Shown piece by piece: positions 9,601 through 18,163 of a stretch of DNA of 64,000 nucleotides. The notes below the pieces were generated by a model that was not told the DNA's origin, did no database searches, and saw nothing but the letters and a program-made list of their open reading frames with translations. The stretch is taken from the NCBI RefSeq assembly GCF_000312665.1, contig NZ_HF536772.1, positions 498,798 to 562,797 on the forward strand, in the 5' to 3' direction. A program made the translations under genes and the position numbers. Within the stretch, counting starts at the first letter, position 1. Each line of letters begins with the position of its first letter. Origin of the DNA: Rhizobium mesoamericanum STM3625. Its GTDB lineage: Bacteria > Pseudomonadota > Alphaproteobacteria > Rhizobiales > Rhizobiaceae.

Positions 9601-12600
9601 GCCGGATTGGCGAATGCCTTCGTTCCCAACCTTGCCGCCGAAGGCTCGATCTCCGGCACAATCACGGCAGCCGGAACGCTACCCGCCCCTGCACTTGATT
9701 TCAAGCTGAACTGGAAGAACGCCGCAACGAGCCAGACCAGAAGCGCCAAGCTTTCTTCGCTTGGGCTGACGGCAAGCGGCAACCTCAAAGACAATGTTCT
9801 CAACTTCGACGCCGATGCGCGCGCAAGCGGCGGCATGTCTATACAAGCGAACGGCAATTTCATCGTTGCCGGTACCGACGCCCAAACGTTGAAAGTCGAC
9901 GGGCAACTCGCCAACATACCGGCTGCTCTAGCCAACAGCTTTGTCCCGAACCTTGCTGCGGAGGGCATGATATCAGGTACGGTGTCGGCCTTTGGCAAGT
10001 TGCCGACACCAACAGCGACCTTCGATCTCACCTGGGCGGATGCCGCGACGAGCCACACCAAGGAAGCCCGCCTAACCGGCATCAGGTTGACGGCTAAGGG
10101 CAATTTCGCGGATCAAAAACTGACCGTACAGAGCGAGCTGACGGCGAATGGCGGCGTGACGCTGAACGCCTCCGGCAACGTTACGCTGGCGGGGACGAAA
10201 ATCGGGAACCTGACAGCAGACGCGACGATCCACAACATTCCGGCAAGCCTCGCAAACGCCTTCGTTCCCGACCTCGGCGCTAGCGGCACGATTTCCGGCA
10301 AGGCATCCGCTTCCGGAACGCTGCAACAGCCAGTGGCAAACTTCGACCTCAGCTGGAAGGATCTTGCGACCACTCAGACCAAAGCGGCGCGCCTCTCCTC
10401 CCTTGCGCTCGCTGCCAAAGGCACTTTCGCCAACAACATCCTCGAATTCGAGACAAATCTCGACGGCGATGGCGGCTCTGCTCTGAAAGCGAAGGGAAAG
10501 GTTACGATTGAAGGAACGGTCGTGAAGGGCCTGCAAGCGGATGCGACGCTCAGCGACCTACCCGCCGCGCTGGTCAACAATGTCATGCCGGATCTTGGTG
10601 CCGAAGGAACGATCTCGGGCACGGCGACCGTATCCGGCTCGCTGCCCATTCCTGCCGTCGACTTCAAGCTCGACTGGAGCAATGCCGGGACCCGTCAGAC
10701 GAGGGCTGCCGGCCTTTCCGGTCTTCGGCTGAATGCGGCCGGCAACCTTGCCGGCAACAAGATCTCCTTTGACGCCACGTTAAACAGCAGCCGCAGTACG
10801 CTTCTGAAGGCAAAGGGAACGGCAAACCTGCAAGGCGCGAGCGTCCAGGGCCTCTCGGTCGATGCCGACATCGCGAATCTGCCTGCCAGCCTCGCCAATG
10901 GTTTTGTCCCGAGCCTCGGCGCTGAAGGAACGATATCAGGCACTGCTAAGACATCAGGGACGCCGACCAATCCGATCATTGATTTCAAGCTGGACTGGAA
11001 AGACGCGGCGACCACACAGACCAGGGCATCCGGCATCCAGCCGCTTTCAGCGAACGCCAATGGAAAGCTTGCGAACGGCAGCCTCGACTTCACGACGAGT
11101 TTGAGCGGCAGCGGCGTGTCCATGAAGGCCAGCGGCAACTTCGTGATCGCTGGGCAGAATGCACAGTCGCTCGCGCTTGATGTCGATATTTCCAACCTGC
11201 CTGCCGGTATCGCCAACGCATTCGTGCCCGGGCTCGCCGCCGAAGGCAATGTTTCAGGCTCGCTCAAGGCGTCGGGCAAGCTGCCTTTGCCCGCCGTGGA
11301 CTTCAATCTTGACTGGAGGGGCGCCGCGACCAGGCAAACCAGGAGCGCCGGACTTTCGCCTTTAAGTATCGCTGCAAACGGCAGACTAAGAGATGACCGG
11401 TTGACCATCGATACCAATCTCACCGGCGACAGCGGCCTCTCTCTGCGCGGCGGTGGCAGCATTACCATCACAGGCAATCGTGCGCTTGATTTGCGCTTTT
11501 CTGGCAATCTACCATTCGCCGTGCTCAGCGCGCAGCTTGCAGCCCAGGGCTTCGTCGCCGATGGCACGGCGAACCTCAATTTGCAGATCAGCGGAACTAC
11601 TGCCGCGCCATCCATCAACGGTACGGTGACGACCAGCGGCGCAAGGATCGTCGATGTGCGCCGCAACCTTGCGATCAACAATCTGACTGCAGACATCCGG
11701 TTCAACGGGAACGAAGCCGTGATCTCGCGCCTCACCGGCCAGCTCGCCAGCGGCGGTAGCGTCTCGGCATCAGGTAGCGTCGGGATACAGCCCGGCTCCA
11801 ACTTCCCGGCCAACATCGACGTTAAGCTCGACAGGGCCGTCTATGTCGATGGAACGCTCGTGGTGGCAACTGTCAACGGAACAATCGGCTTACGTGGCCC
11901 GCTGCTCGGGACTCCCACTCTGAGCGGCAGGCTGCAGCTGGAAAGGGTCTCGATCACCGTCCCTGAGACGCTCCCGACCTCGCTGCGTGAAATCGACATT
12001 AGGCACGTCAACGCGCCGAAGGCGGTTCTCGCACAGCTGCGCGCCACGATGCAACAGGGCGCGCGCACCAAGTCCAATACGATCAATCTCGATCTTCAGC
12101 TCGACGCTCCTTCACAGATCTTCGTGCGCGGTCGCGGCATCGACGCTGAACTTGGCGGCAGTGTCACGATCAGGGGAACGGCAGCGGCGCCGATCGTTTC
12201 GGGCGGCTTCACCATGCGGCGCGGTCGCCTGACGATTCTCAACCGGCGCCTCGATTTCACCAACCGGAGCCGTATCACATTTGCGGGTGACCTGACGCCC
12301 GCGCTTGACTTGGAAGCCAGCTCCACCTCCGGCTCGACGACGCTGACAGTGGACGTCACTGGGCTGGCGACCGATCCCTCGATCACCTTCTCTTCGTCTC
12401 CAGCCTTGCCGCAAGACGAGGTTCTGGCACAGCTGATCTTCGGGCAGTCGATGTCGAGGCTGTCGCCGGTTCAGATCGCCCAGCTTGCAGATGCCATTGC
12501 GCAGCTGGCCGGCGGCCGTTCCGGATCACTGTTCCAGGGCCTCCGCAATCAACTTGGCGTCGACGATTTCGATGTTAGTACCGATACGAAAGGCCGCACA

Positions 12601-12780
12601 ACGGTAAGCGTTGGCCGCTATCTCAACGACCGTACCTATTTCGAACTGCAGCAGACCACTGGCAAGGGCGGCGCCAAGGCGATCATCAATTTCGACATCG
12701 GTCGGGGTGTGAAGCTGCGTGCCGGCGCGGGCGGCGAAGGCGAAGGGGAAGCCGGCGTCGTCTACGAGCACGAGTATTAG
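6649..12780 (+). CDS. tamB: TamB, giant inner-membrane-anchored envelope bridge protein with tandem repeats
   Basis: About 2,043 aa, far above E. coli TamB (about 1,260). An N-terminal transmembrane anchor (LLGYSAGALLILLAIAIGVF) is followed by a long region rich in beta strands. The C-terminal TamB (DUF490) domain has LPQDEVLAQLIFGQSMSRLS and ends in a barrel-like strand. Family knowledge: TamB spans the periplasm as a hydrophobic groove and cooperates with TamA; it is implicated in phospholipid transport to the outer membrane. Between 9271 and about 11509 the protein contains seven near-identical repeats, each beginning with a form of NIPAxLANxFVPxLxAEG. The frame is open from 6478, but that would overlap tamA by 128 nt. 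I prefer ATG 6649 or 6673, just before the anchor. Confidence 0.88.
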   Translation: MKRSNVRAMQTLAKILNWIVRLLGYSAGALLILLAIAIGVFGFTSFGARIVTDRVASSLSNRDMTITVQDPGGLLTGGLRASQIVLSDTRGVFARIDGLAVSWNPLALLTGRFHARSVEATAIHLMRQPVRTLPSRQTAAGERDTGFSLPIKIDIDKISLPEINLAQPLIGRAFSLAADGNVRADSEGGNASLNVRRHDAPDARLIADVAFMPDRNQLRLKAKLTEPKGGLLAGVLALPGNPAVEISLTGDGPISDWRGQLLAALDGQQRASIEAHHTLTPENLHHLDLKGGGDLSSLLPAAFRPLFAGQTNIDVAANFDNRGKIDIQTGNLATGAVVIAASGTLDPKGKNSLNANLLGTSGPVDFRWPLTDGEARFLISGINLSLTGDAKASRLNASASLDSAALPQATMGNVKLTAKSDNFNLAGRAGSVQITLAAGDASFVNRDINRAVQAPVTITLPLQISADALGFNGATIESAAANANVNGSFKLSASSLTGNVKLTVQPSALPPALAPRFNAPIVIEGQVAGTLPSKFNVSNLSIQSSALQATGGVMLDGDTLDATLSGRVSDIQTLLQGAKGELNYHLNAKGNLAALAVTADIKGPSLMMAGRQVKQLDINVSGTADPKAPLAQIIAKGTIDGQPINVATAVQVVDGKVQLPSVAADVGNNRLTGHIELSPGFEPTGQATFDFPDIGLLAALGGQKAEGDLKGSVDIDNDNGNIALKVVASGSGLKRDTFAIVGPDINVMVTDLKAFAATGTITAQEISSGSNKVESLAISFTQQQNRTNFDLGATYDANPLIASGSIEVNAGTTLLRLDRFLAKPRKIPVELALPSEVSISGGTITLSAVELKTGDGSIHVSGTIGETLDIKADIRDLPASLANSFVPKLDAAGTISGKVTVTGTPAAPIANFDLDWKDAATSQTKGAGLSSLAIAANGTFADNTLHFETSLTGKGGVSLKADGSIVTGPNAQSLKVDADIVNIPAGLANAFVPNLAAEGSISGTITAAGTLPAPALDFKLNWKNAATSQTRSAKLSSLGLTASGNLKDNVLNFDADARASGGMSIQANGNFIVAGTDAQTLKVDGQLANIPAALANSFVPNLAAEGMISGTVSAFGKLPTPTATFDLTWADAATSHTKEARLTGIRLTAKGNFADQKLTVQSELTANGGVTLNASGNVTLAGTKIGNLTADATIHNIPASLANAFVPDLGASGTISGKASASGTLQQPVANFDLSWKDLATTQTKAARLSSLALAAKGTFANNILEFETNLDGDGGSALKAKGKVTIEGTVVKGLQADATLSDLPAALVNNVMPDLGAEGTISGTATVSGSLPIPAVDFKLDWSNAGTRQTRAAGLSGLRLNAAGNLAGNKISFDATLNSSRSTLLKAKGTANLQGASVQGLSVDADIANLPASLANGFVPSLGAEGTISGTAKTSGTPTNPIIDFKLDWKDAATTQTRASGIQPLSANANGKLANGSLDFTTSLSGSGVSMKASGNFVIAGQNAQSLALDVDISNLPAGIANAFVPGLAAEGNVSGSLKASGKLPLPAVDFNLDWRGAATRQTRSAGLSPLSIAANGRLRDDRLTIDTNLTGDSGLSLRGGGSITITGNRALDLRFSGNLPFAVLSAQLAAQGFVADGTANLNLQISGTTAAPSINGTVTTSGARIVDVRRNLAINNLTADIRFNGNEAVISRLTGQLASGGSVSASGSVGIQPGSNFPANIDVKLDRAVYVDGTLVVATVNGTIGLRGPLLGTPTLSGRLQLERVSITVPETLPTSLREIDIRHVNAPKAVLAQLRATMQQGARTKSNTINLDLQLDAPSQIFVRGRGIDAELGGSVTIRGTAAAPIVSGGFTMRRGRLTILNRRLDFTNRSRITFAGDLTPALDLEASSTSGSTTLTVDVTGLATDPSITFSSSPALPQDEVLAQLIFGQSMSRLSPVQIAQLADAIAQLAGGRSGSLFQGLRNQLGVDDFDVSTDTKGRTTVSVGRYLNDRTYFELQQTTGKGGAKAIINFDIGRGVKLRAGAGGEGEGEAGVVYEHEY
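9271..11509 (+). repeat. Seven tandem in-frame repeats (318-321 bp) inside tamB
   Basis: Repeat units begin at 9271, 9589, 9910, 10231, 10552, 10873 and 11191. The steps are 318, 321, 321, 321, 321 and 318 bp, that is 106-107 codons. Each opens with (I/L)PAxLANxFVP, then AEGxISGT, a variable SG-LP-P linker, F-L-WKDAAT-QT, a-GLSSL, and ends near A-SL-VDADI. The DNA has diverged while the protein pattern persists, so the expansion is not recent. Confidence 0.9.
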
Positions 12781-13205
12781 AAGCTGGTCTTGCTGGTCTT
12801 CAGCAGGATGTTGGTTTCCGTGGTGTTGATGCCATTGATCAGCCGTATCCGGCGCAGCGTCTCGTCGAAGGAGACGAGATCGCGGTCCTCGAGTTCGGCG
12901 ATGAAATCCCATTTCCCGTTCGTGCTGTGCAGCGCACGGACCTGCGGCAGACCGCGAAGCTGATCGGCAACCTTGTCCGCGAGCTTGCCGAGCACTTCGA
13001 TCATGACGATCGCGCGCACGCCCGCCGCGCGGGTTTCGTGGCCCGTGCGGACCGTGAACGCGGTAATGGTGCCGTTGGCAACCAGCCGGTCGATGCGTGC
13101 CGCGACCGTGGCACGCGACGCACCGGTCATTGCCGCGAGCGATGAAACCGAAGTACGCGCATTGTGCCTCAATGCGCTGAGTAGTTCTTGATCGAGATCG
13201 TCCAT
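12777..13205 (-). CDS. Lrp/AsnC-family transcriptional regulator
   Basis: A 142-aa protein with an N-terminal winged HTH (MDDLDQELLSALRHNARTSV, then ASRATVAARIDRL) and a C-terminal RAM/AsnC effector domain. It is divergent from the arginase-ornithine aminotransferase pair, with 134 bp between start codons. By analogy with family members next to amino acid genes, it probably senses arginine, ornithine or a related amino acid and controls that pair; this is inference from position. Its stop codon overlaps the tamB stop (convergent), leaving no room for a separate terminator. The ribosome binding site is weak. Confidence 0.88.
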   Translation of the reverse strand: MDDLDQELLSALRHNARTSVSSLAAMTGASRATVAARIDRLVANGTITAFTVRTGHETRAAGVRAIVMIEVLGKLADKVADQLRGLPQVRALHSTNGKWDFIAELEDRDLVSFDETLRRIRLINGINTTETNILLKTSKTSF

Positions 13206-13339
13206 AGCTTCACTATCACTTTGTCAAAATGGGCTTACCAAACTGATCAATCATAGCGCATTATCGGCAATTTTTCATCTATTTGTCGCCGCGCCGATAT
13301 TTCAATATGCCTCACCAAAGCACGAGCTGGAGAGGACAC

Positions 13340-14275
13340 ATGCAGCCACAAGCAAGATCGGTTACGCTCATTGGAGCACCGCTGGAAGAAGGTTCCGGAC
13401 GCCGGGGCGCCGCCATGGGTCCAGCTGCACTTCGCATTGCAGGCGTCGATCAGACGCTTATCGATCTTGGCCATGACGTGGTCGATGCCGGGGACGTGCA
13501 TGTCGTTCCCGCACGTGATCTGCCGAACAATCCGAAAGCCCACAACCTGCGTGTCGTCGGCGCATTCACACGTGCGCTCGAAGCCGGCGTCTATGAGGCC
13601 GCCGACGCCGGCCGCTTTCCGCTGATCCTCGGTGGCGATCACAGCCTTTCGATGGGTACTGTGTCAGGAATGGCTCGCTACGCCGCCCAAAAGGGCCGGC
13701 CCCTCTTCGTCCTCTGGCTTGATGCTCACTCCGACTTCAACACGCCTGATACCTCTCCCTCAGGCAACATTCACGGTATGCCAGTCGCCTATTTCTGTGG
13801 CCAGGCCGAACTTGCCGAGATCCTGCCGAAGGATCGCCCGTTTGTTGATCCGCGCAACGTCTTCCAGGTCGGCATCCGTTCGGTCGATGCGTCTGAACGG
13901 GAACTCATCAAGGAACATGGTGTCAACGTCTTCGACATGCGCTGGCTTGACGAACAAGGCGTTGCCGCAGCGATCCGCCAGATCCTTGCCGTCGTGTCCG
14001 ATGCAAACGGTCTGCTGCATGTAAGCCTTGATGTCGATTTCCTCGATCCGGACATTGCGCCCGGCGTCGGCACGACTGTTCCCGGCGGCGCGACTTTCCG
14101 TGAAGCGCATCTCATCATGGAAATGCTGTGCGATAGCGGCCTTGTCTCCTCGCTCGACCTCGTCGAGCTCAACCCCTTCCTCGACGACCGCGGCAAGAGC
14201 GCCCGGATTCTGGTGGAGCTGACCGCAAGCCTCTTTGGCCGCCGCATCTTCGACCGTCCGACCCGCGCCGCCTGA
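13340..14275 (+). CDS. rocF: Arginase
   Basis: This 311-aa ureohydrolase hydrolyses L-arginine to ornithine and urea using a binuclear manganese site. The metal-binding motifs are intact: GGDHS (about residue 98), DAHSDFNT (about 128) and SLDVDFLDP (about 230). Length matches arginases rather than agmatinases. ATG 13340 is chosen because GGAGAGGA lies 5-10 nt upstream; the frame is open from 13283, but that adds a poorly conserved 19 residues. It is followed after 11 nt by ornithine aminotransferase, so the two make a two-step arginine catabolic operon opposite the Lrp/AsnC gene. Confidence 0.92.
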   Translation: MQPQARSVTLIGAPLEEGSGRRGAAMGPAALRIAGVDQTLIDLGHDVVDAGDVHVVPARDLPNNPKAHNLRVVGAFTRALEAGVYEAADAGRFPLILGGDHSLSMGTVSGMARYAAQKGRPLFVLWLDAHSDFNTPDTSPSGNIHGMPVAYFCGQAELAEILPKDRPFVDPRNVFQVGIRSVDASERELIKEHGVNVFDMRWLDEQGVAAAIRQILAVVSDANGLLHVSLDVDFLDPDIAPGVGTTVPGGATFREAHLIMEMLCDSGLVSSLDLVELNPFLDDRGKSARILVELTASLFGRRIFDRPTRAA

Positions 14276-14286
14276 GGAGAACAGAG

Positions 14287-15486
14287 ATGAACAATTCCAA
14301 GAACCTGATCGATACCGAACAGCGCCTCGGCGCCCACAACTACAAGCCGCTTGATGTCGTCCTCACACGGGGTGAAGGCGTCTACGTCTGGGATACCGAC
14401 GGCAAGCGGTATCTCGACTGCCTGTCTGCCTATTCGGCTGTGAACCAGGGACATTGCCATCCGAAGATCCTGGCCGCCATGGTCGAGCAGGCCGGTAAGC
14501 TGACGCTGACCTCACGCGCCTTCCGCAACGACCAACTCGCGTATCTCTATGAAGAACTCGCGGCCCTGACCGGCTCGCACAAGATCCTGCCGATGAACTC
14601 GGGCGCCGAGGCGGTGGAAACTGCCATCAAGGCGGTGCGCAAGTGGGGCTACGAGGTCAAGGGCGTACCGGATGGCAAGGCCGAGATCATCGTCTGCGCG
14701 GATAACTTTCATGGCCGTACGCTAAGCATCATCAGCTTCTCGACGGATCCTGACGCGCGCACCGGCTTTGGTCCTTATACGCCTGGCTTCCGAACGGTTC
14801 CTTTCGGCGATGCCGACGCATTTGCTGCCGCCATCAACGAGAACACGGTCGCTGCGCTGATCGAGCCGATCCAGGGCGAAGCCGGCGTCATCATTCCGCC
14901 GACCGGCTACTTCAAGCGCGTGCGTGAACTCTGCACCGAGAACAAGGTGACGCTGATCCTCGACGAGATCCAGACCGGCCTTGGCCGCACCGGAAAGCTG
15001 CTGGCCGAAGAGCACGAGGGGATCGAGGCCGACGTGACGCTGATCGGCAAGGCGCTCTCCGGCGGCTTCTATCCGGTCTCGGCGGTACTTTCCAATTCCG
15101 AAGTGCTCGGTGTCCTGAAGCCCGGGCAGCACGGCTCGACCTTCGGTGGTAACCCGCTTGCCTGCGCGGTGGCGCGCGCCGCGCTCAAGGTTCTGACCGA
15201 AGAAGGCATGATCGAAAACGGCGAAAAGATGGGCGACTACTTCCTGGAAGGACTGCGCTCCATCCGCTCCAACATAGTCAAGGACGTGCGCGGTCGCGGA
15301 CTGATGATGGCGGTCGAGCTCGTGCCGGAAGCCGGCGGCGCCCGTCAATTCTGCTACACCCTCAAGGATCACGGTCTGCTTGCCAAGGACACGCACGAGA
15401 ACACCATCCGCCTCGCCCCACCGCTTGTTATCACCAAGAGCCAGGTCGACTGGGCGGTGGAGCAGATCGAAAAGACGCTCGCGTAG
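14287..15486 (+). CDS. rocD: Ornithine aminotransferase
   Basis: A 399-aa class III PLP aminotransferase that converts ornithine plus 2-oxoglutarate to glutamate semialdehyde and glutamate. Seen: the N-terminal [19 protein letters not shown] typical of ornithine aminotransferases, the [15 protein letters not shown] cofactor segment, and the Schiff-base lysine in [16 protein letters not shown] (about residue 258). A GAGGAG ribosome binding site lies upstream and only 11 nt separate it from the arginase gene. The product of arginase is its substrate, which supports co-regulation for arginine use as a nitrogen or carbon source. Confidence 0.93.
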   Translation: MNNSKNLIDTEQRLGAHNYKPLDVVLTRGEGVYVWDTDGKRYLDCLSAYSAVNQGHCHPKILAAMVEQAGKLTLTSRAFRNDQLAYLYEELAALTGSHKILPMNSGAEAVETAIKAVRKWGYEVKGVPDGKAEIIVCADNFHGRTLSIISFSTDPDARTGFGPYTPGFRTVPFGDADAFAAAINENTVAALIEPIQGEAGVIIPPTGYFKRVRELCTENKVTLILDEIQTGLGRTGKLLAEEHEGIEADVTLIGKALSGGFYPVSAVLSNSEVLGVLKPGQHGSTFGGNPLACAVARAALKVLTEEGMIENGEKMGDYFLEGLRSIRSNIVKDVRGRGLMMAVELVPEAGGARQFCYTLKDHGLLAKDTHENTIRLAPPLVITKSQVDWAVEQIEKTLA

Positions 15487-15572
15487 GCCCGCGAAAAGAC
15501 AAGTGGTGCAGCTCCTGTTTGAAACTTATGGTGAGCCCGATCGAAGGAGTCGGGTTCGCTATAGGGGAACAT

Positions 15573-16334
15573 ATGGCCATTGACCTATGGAAACGCACGC
15601 CGGGACGTGGCCCGCTTGCAGTAGCCCATCGCGGGGGTGCAGCATTGGCCGCGGAGAACAGCATCTCTGCCTTCAAGGCTGCCGCGGCAGCTGGGGCTGA
15701 CGCGATAGAAACTGATGTCCGGTCGACGCGGGATGGCGTTCCCGTTTGCGTCCACGACGCGGACCTCCACAGACTCTGCAACGACCCACGGGCCGTGTCG
15801 GATCTCGATCTTGCGACACTGCGCAGCCTGCTGCCAAGCGTAATGACCCTTGGGGAAGCCCTGGAAGCCTCTGACCCTTTGGGCGTCCTGTTGGACATCA
15901 AACTAAGCCACGAGGATCAGATTGCGCAAATCATTGCCGATGTTGCGCAGCATGACGCAACGCGACGCTCGCTCATTGGACTGCGTAAAATTACATTGAT
16001 CGACAGCGCACGCCGTCTGTCGGACGACGTCGCAATCCTGGCCTTTCTCGAAGATCCCGCGTGTGCTGATGCGGCACGAGCAGCCGGAGCCGACTGGTTC
16101 AGATTGTGGCAGGCGTCGGCGACCCCGCCATTATCCGACGCCGTTCGTGAGGCAGGGATGCGCGTCGCTGTCATGGTCGGGCAACCTCGTTCGATCGCGG
16201 TGTCGGAATATCCGCCCTTTCCGGTGGGCCGGGTCGATCAGCAGGGCCTTGAGCGCATCCTCGCGATCGCACCGGATGCAATTCTCCTTGACGATCCACG
16301 AATGATCACACGGGCGCCTACCGCTTCCACCTGA
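15573..16334 (+). CDS. Glycerophosphodiester phosphodiesterase (GDPD, UgpQ-like)
   Basis: A 253-aa TIM-barrel phosphodiesterase that cleaves glycerophosphodiesters to glycerol-3-phosphate and an alcohol. The GDPD signature is present: AHRGGAALAAENSISAF, ETDVRSTRDGVPVCVHDADLHR-type metal and catalytic residues (Glu, Asp, His), and LLDIK near residue 110. No signal peptide is seen, so it acts in the cytoplasm. Start at ATG 15573 with AGGGGA 4-8 nt upstream; the longer frame from 15519 lacks such a site. It lies 86 nt after ornithine aminotransferase and may be read from the same transcript, although the functions are unrelated. Confidence 0.88.
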   Translation: MAIDLWKRTPGRGPLAVAHRGGAALAAENSISAFKAAAAAGADAIETDVRSTRDGVPVCVHDADLHRLCNDPRAVSDLDLATLRSLLPSVMTLGEALEASDPLGVLLDIKLSHEDQIAQIIADVAQHDATRRSLIGLRKITLIDSARRLSDDVAILAFLEDPACADAARAAGADWFRLWQASATPPLSDAVREAGMRVAVMVGQPRSIAVSEYPPFPVGRVDQQGLERILAIAPDAILLDDPRMITRAPTAST

Positions 16335-16450
16335 CCAAAAATCAGCTGCCTCAATTTAGATTTGGGCAACACTCTTCCGTTAAGGTCCGGAGTAACCGCA
16401 TCGATACAACTCCCTTGGGAGAGCACGCGCGGTTTGAAGGCAAAGTCCAT

Positions 16451-16470
16451 CCGCGCCAATGGTGGCGCGG
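16451..16470 (+). other. Inverted repeat upstream of cheW
   Basis: CCGCGCCA-atgg-TGGCGCGG, a perfect 8-bp stem with a 4-nt loop, about 40 nt before the cheW start. It is not followed by a T-run. It could be a leader hairpin or the end of the upstream phosphodiesterase transcript. Confidence 0.4.
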
Positions 16471-16509
16471 TTGCTTCTGCCCTGGCTTTTGACGGTTGGG
16501 ACAATACCT

Positions 16510-16986
16510 ATGGCTACGATCAATTCCACAAACTTCAGCGGCGATATGCTGGAGATCATTGCCTTCAGACTGCACGATCAGGAATTTTGCGTTAAGACGA
16601 CGACAATCCGCGAAATTCGCGGCTGGGCACCTTCAACGCCGATCCCGCATGCGCCGGCCGACGTCATCGGAGTCATGAACCTGCGCGGCTCGGTAATCCC
16701 GATCATCGACCTCGCCTTCAAGCTCGGCATGAAGAGCACGGTCGCCAATGAGCGCAGCGCAATCGTCGTGGCGGAAGTCCACAATATGGTCATTGGCATG
16801 CTGGTCGATCGCGTCTCGGACATCCTGACGATCTCCTCCAGCCAGGTTCAGCCAGTTCCTGAAGTCACTGCCTCCTTCGATCGTGCTTTCTGCGAGGGCA
16901 TCATCGCCTCGGAAAACGGCATGATCTGCTTCCTGAACCTCGCCAAGATGTTCAAGGAAAGCGAGACAGACGATCTCGCCGCCTGA
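16510..16986 (+). CDS. cheW: CheW-family chemotaxis coupling protein
   Basis: A 158-aa CheW-like adaptor. It links chemoreceptors to a CheA kinase in signalling arrays. The domain is seen throughout: IIAFRLHDQEFCVKTTTIREI, then VMNLRGSVIPIIDLAFKLG (the conserved NLRG-IP-DL core, about residues 56-75) and VDRVSDIL. The start is ATG 16510; the frame is open for 17 more codons upstream but CheW homology begins here. No cheA, receptor or other chemotaxis gene is in the window, so it is an orphan. A clear terminator follows. Confidence 0.9.
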   Translation: MATINSTNFSGDMLEIIAFRLHDQEFCVKTTTIREIRGWAPSTPIPHAPADVIGVMNLRGSVIPIIDLAFKLGMKSTVANERSAIVVAEVHNMVIGMLVDRVSDILTISSSQVQPVPEVTASFDRAFCEGIIASENGMICFLNLAKMFKESETDDLAA

Positions 16987-17011
16987 TGTGGGCCCCTTGT
17001 CGAAATGAAAG

Positions 17012-17036
17012 AAGCCGTCCTCGAGGCGGCTTTTTT
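17012..17036 (+). terminator. Rho-independent terminator after cheW
   Basis: AAGCCG, a short interior with a G-T pair, then CGGCTT running into TTTTTT (17031-17036). It is 25 nt after the cheW stop. Confidence 0.8.
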
Positions 17037-17097
17037 GTTCACACCGCAATTGCAGGAAAGCCGTAGCGGCAGCAGATCCGCCTTCGTCACCGAGGTC

Positions 17098-17343
17098 CTA
17101 GTTAGGTGCACTCGCTGACGGTTCGGGCCGGTTGATCAGCGGTGCAGCCTGGATAACGAGTGGGCTGAGACCATGGGCTTCACCCTCCAGCATCTCAAAC
17201 AGTTGCCGCCGCATGCGCGGCTCCCAGAATTTGTTGATATGAGTCGCCACGCCCTGGGCAGCTTCGCTCTCCGGCTGACTCTTGAAGAAGGTCGCAATCT
17301 GATTGGCCATGTAGACGAGTTTCGACCGGGTATCATGCGACAT
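17098..17343 (-). CDS. fdsD: Formate dehydrogenase delta subunit
   Basis: An 81-aa FdsD-type protein (KLVYMANQIATFFKSQP... VATHINKFWEPRMRRQL... LSPLVIQAA). The family is a small accessory subunit of NAD-dependent, molybdenum formate dehydrogenases, needed for assembly or stability. Start at ATG 17343, with AGGAAG upstream; it overlaps the end of the fdsC gene by 11 nt, so translation is coupled. It is the last gene of the fds operon. The longer frame to 17415 lies inside fdsC and is not used. Confidence 0.88.
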   Translation of the reverse strand: MSHDTRSKLVYMANQIATFFKSQPESEAAQGVATHINKFWEPRMRRQLFEMLEGEAHGLSPLVIQAAPLINRPEPSASAPN

Positions 17344-18163
17344 CGGATATGCTTCCTGGCTGGATGCGGTGGGGATGCGTGAAAATCTCGAAGTCCTCTC
17401 CACGCACGAGCGCAACGAGGGTCATGCCGGCTTCATCGGCCGTGCGAATGGCAAGGGCGGTCGGAGCGGAAATGGCAGCGAGTACGGAACTGCCGAGGAT
17501 TGCAGCTTTCTGCACCATCTCGACAGACAGACGGCTGGTAACTGCAATCATGCCTTCCGCTGCGGATTGCCGTTGGCGCACGATCGCGCCGCAAAGCTTA
17601 TCGAGCGCGTTATGCCGGCCGACATCCTCGCGCACCTCAAGCAGCCCCCTGCCAGGCAGGTAGAAGCCGGCGCCGTGCACGGCGCGCGTCTCGCGATGTA
17701 ATGGCTGCGCCGCATTCAGCGACGAAACGGCCTGGATGATATCGCGGTAAGTCAAATGAAGCGACACATCGCCAACATCAGGAACCTTGCGGACGGCCTG
17801 TTCGATTGATTCAATCCCGCAGAGACCGCAGCCGACGGGTCCGGCCATGCTGCGTCTCCGGGCTGTCAACGCCGCAGCAACCTCGTCGACCAGTGCGATC
17901 TGGATGTCGATGCCCTTCTCGCTATCAAAGATCTCGATCCCCTCGATCTGCCCGATATCGGAAATGATCCCTTCGGTGAGGCTGAAGCCGATGGCGAAAT
18001 CCTTAAGATCGCCGGGCGTTCCCATCATCACGGCATGCGTGCTGCCGCCATAGGAAAATGCGATCGGCACCTCCTCTGGAACGAGCCGCTCGCCGGGCAT
18101 GGCGACGCGGCCGCTGCGGGCGGTGCGTCTGACGGCAATGCGGGTCGGGCGGTCTGTCATCAC
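17333..18163 (-). CDS. fdhD: FdhD/FdsC, sulfur carrier for formate dehydrogenase maturation
   Basis: A 276-aa FdhD-family protein that passes sulfur from a cysteine desulfurase to the bis-MGD cofactor before insertion into the alpha subunit. The conserved CxxC loop is present as GCGLCG (about residue 112). Also seen: DLKDFAIGFSLTEGII and the C-terminal GTP/MGD-binding core with EDVGRHNALDK. The start may be GTG 18163 or ATG 18160; both overlap the TGA stop of the alpha subunit gene. Position between fdsA and fdsD matches the known fdsGBACD order, where it is also called FdsC. Confidence 0.92.
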   Translation of the reverse strand: MMTDRPTRIAVRRTARSGRVAMPGERLVPEEVPIAFSYGGSTHAVMMGTPGDLKDFAIGFSLTEGIISDIGQIEGIEIFDSEKGIDIQIALVDEVAAALTARRRSMAGPVGCGLCGIESIEQAVRKVPDVGDVSLHLTYRDIIQAVSSLNAAQPLHRETRAVHGAGFYLPGRGLLEVREDVGRHNALDKLCGAIVRQRQSAAEGMIAVTSRLSVEMVQKAAILGSSVLAAISAPTALAIRTADEAGMTLVALVRGEDFEIFTHPHRIQPGSISDVA

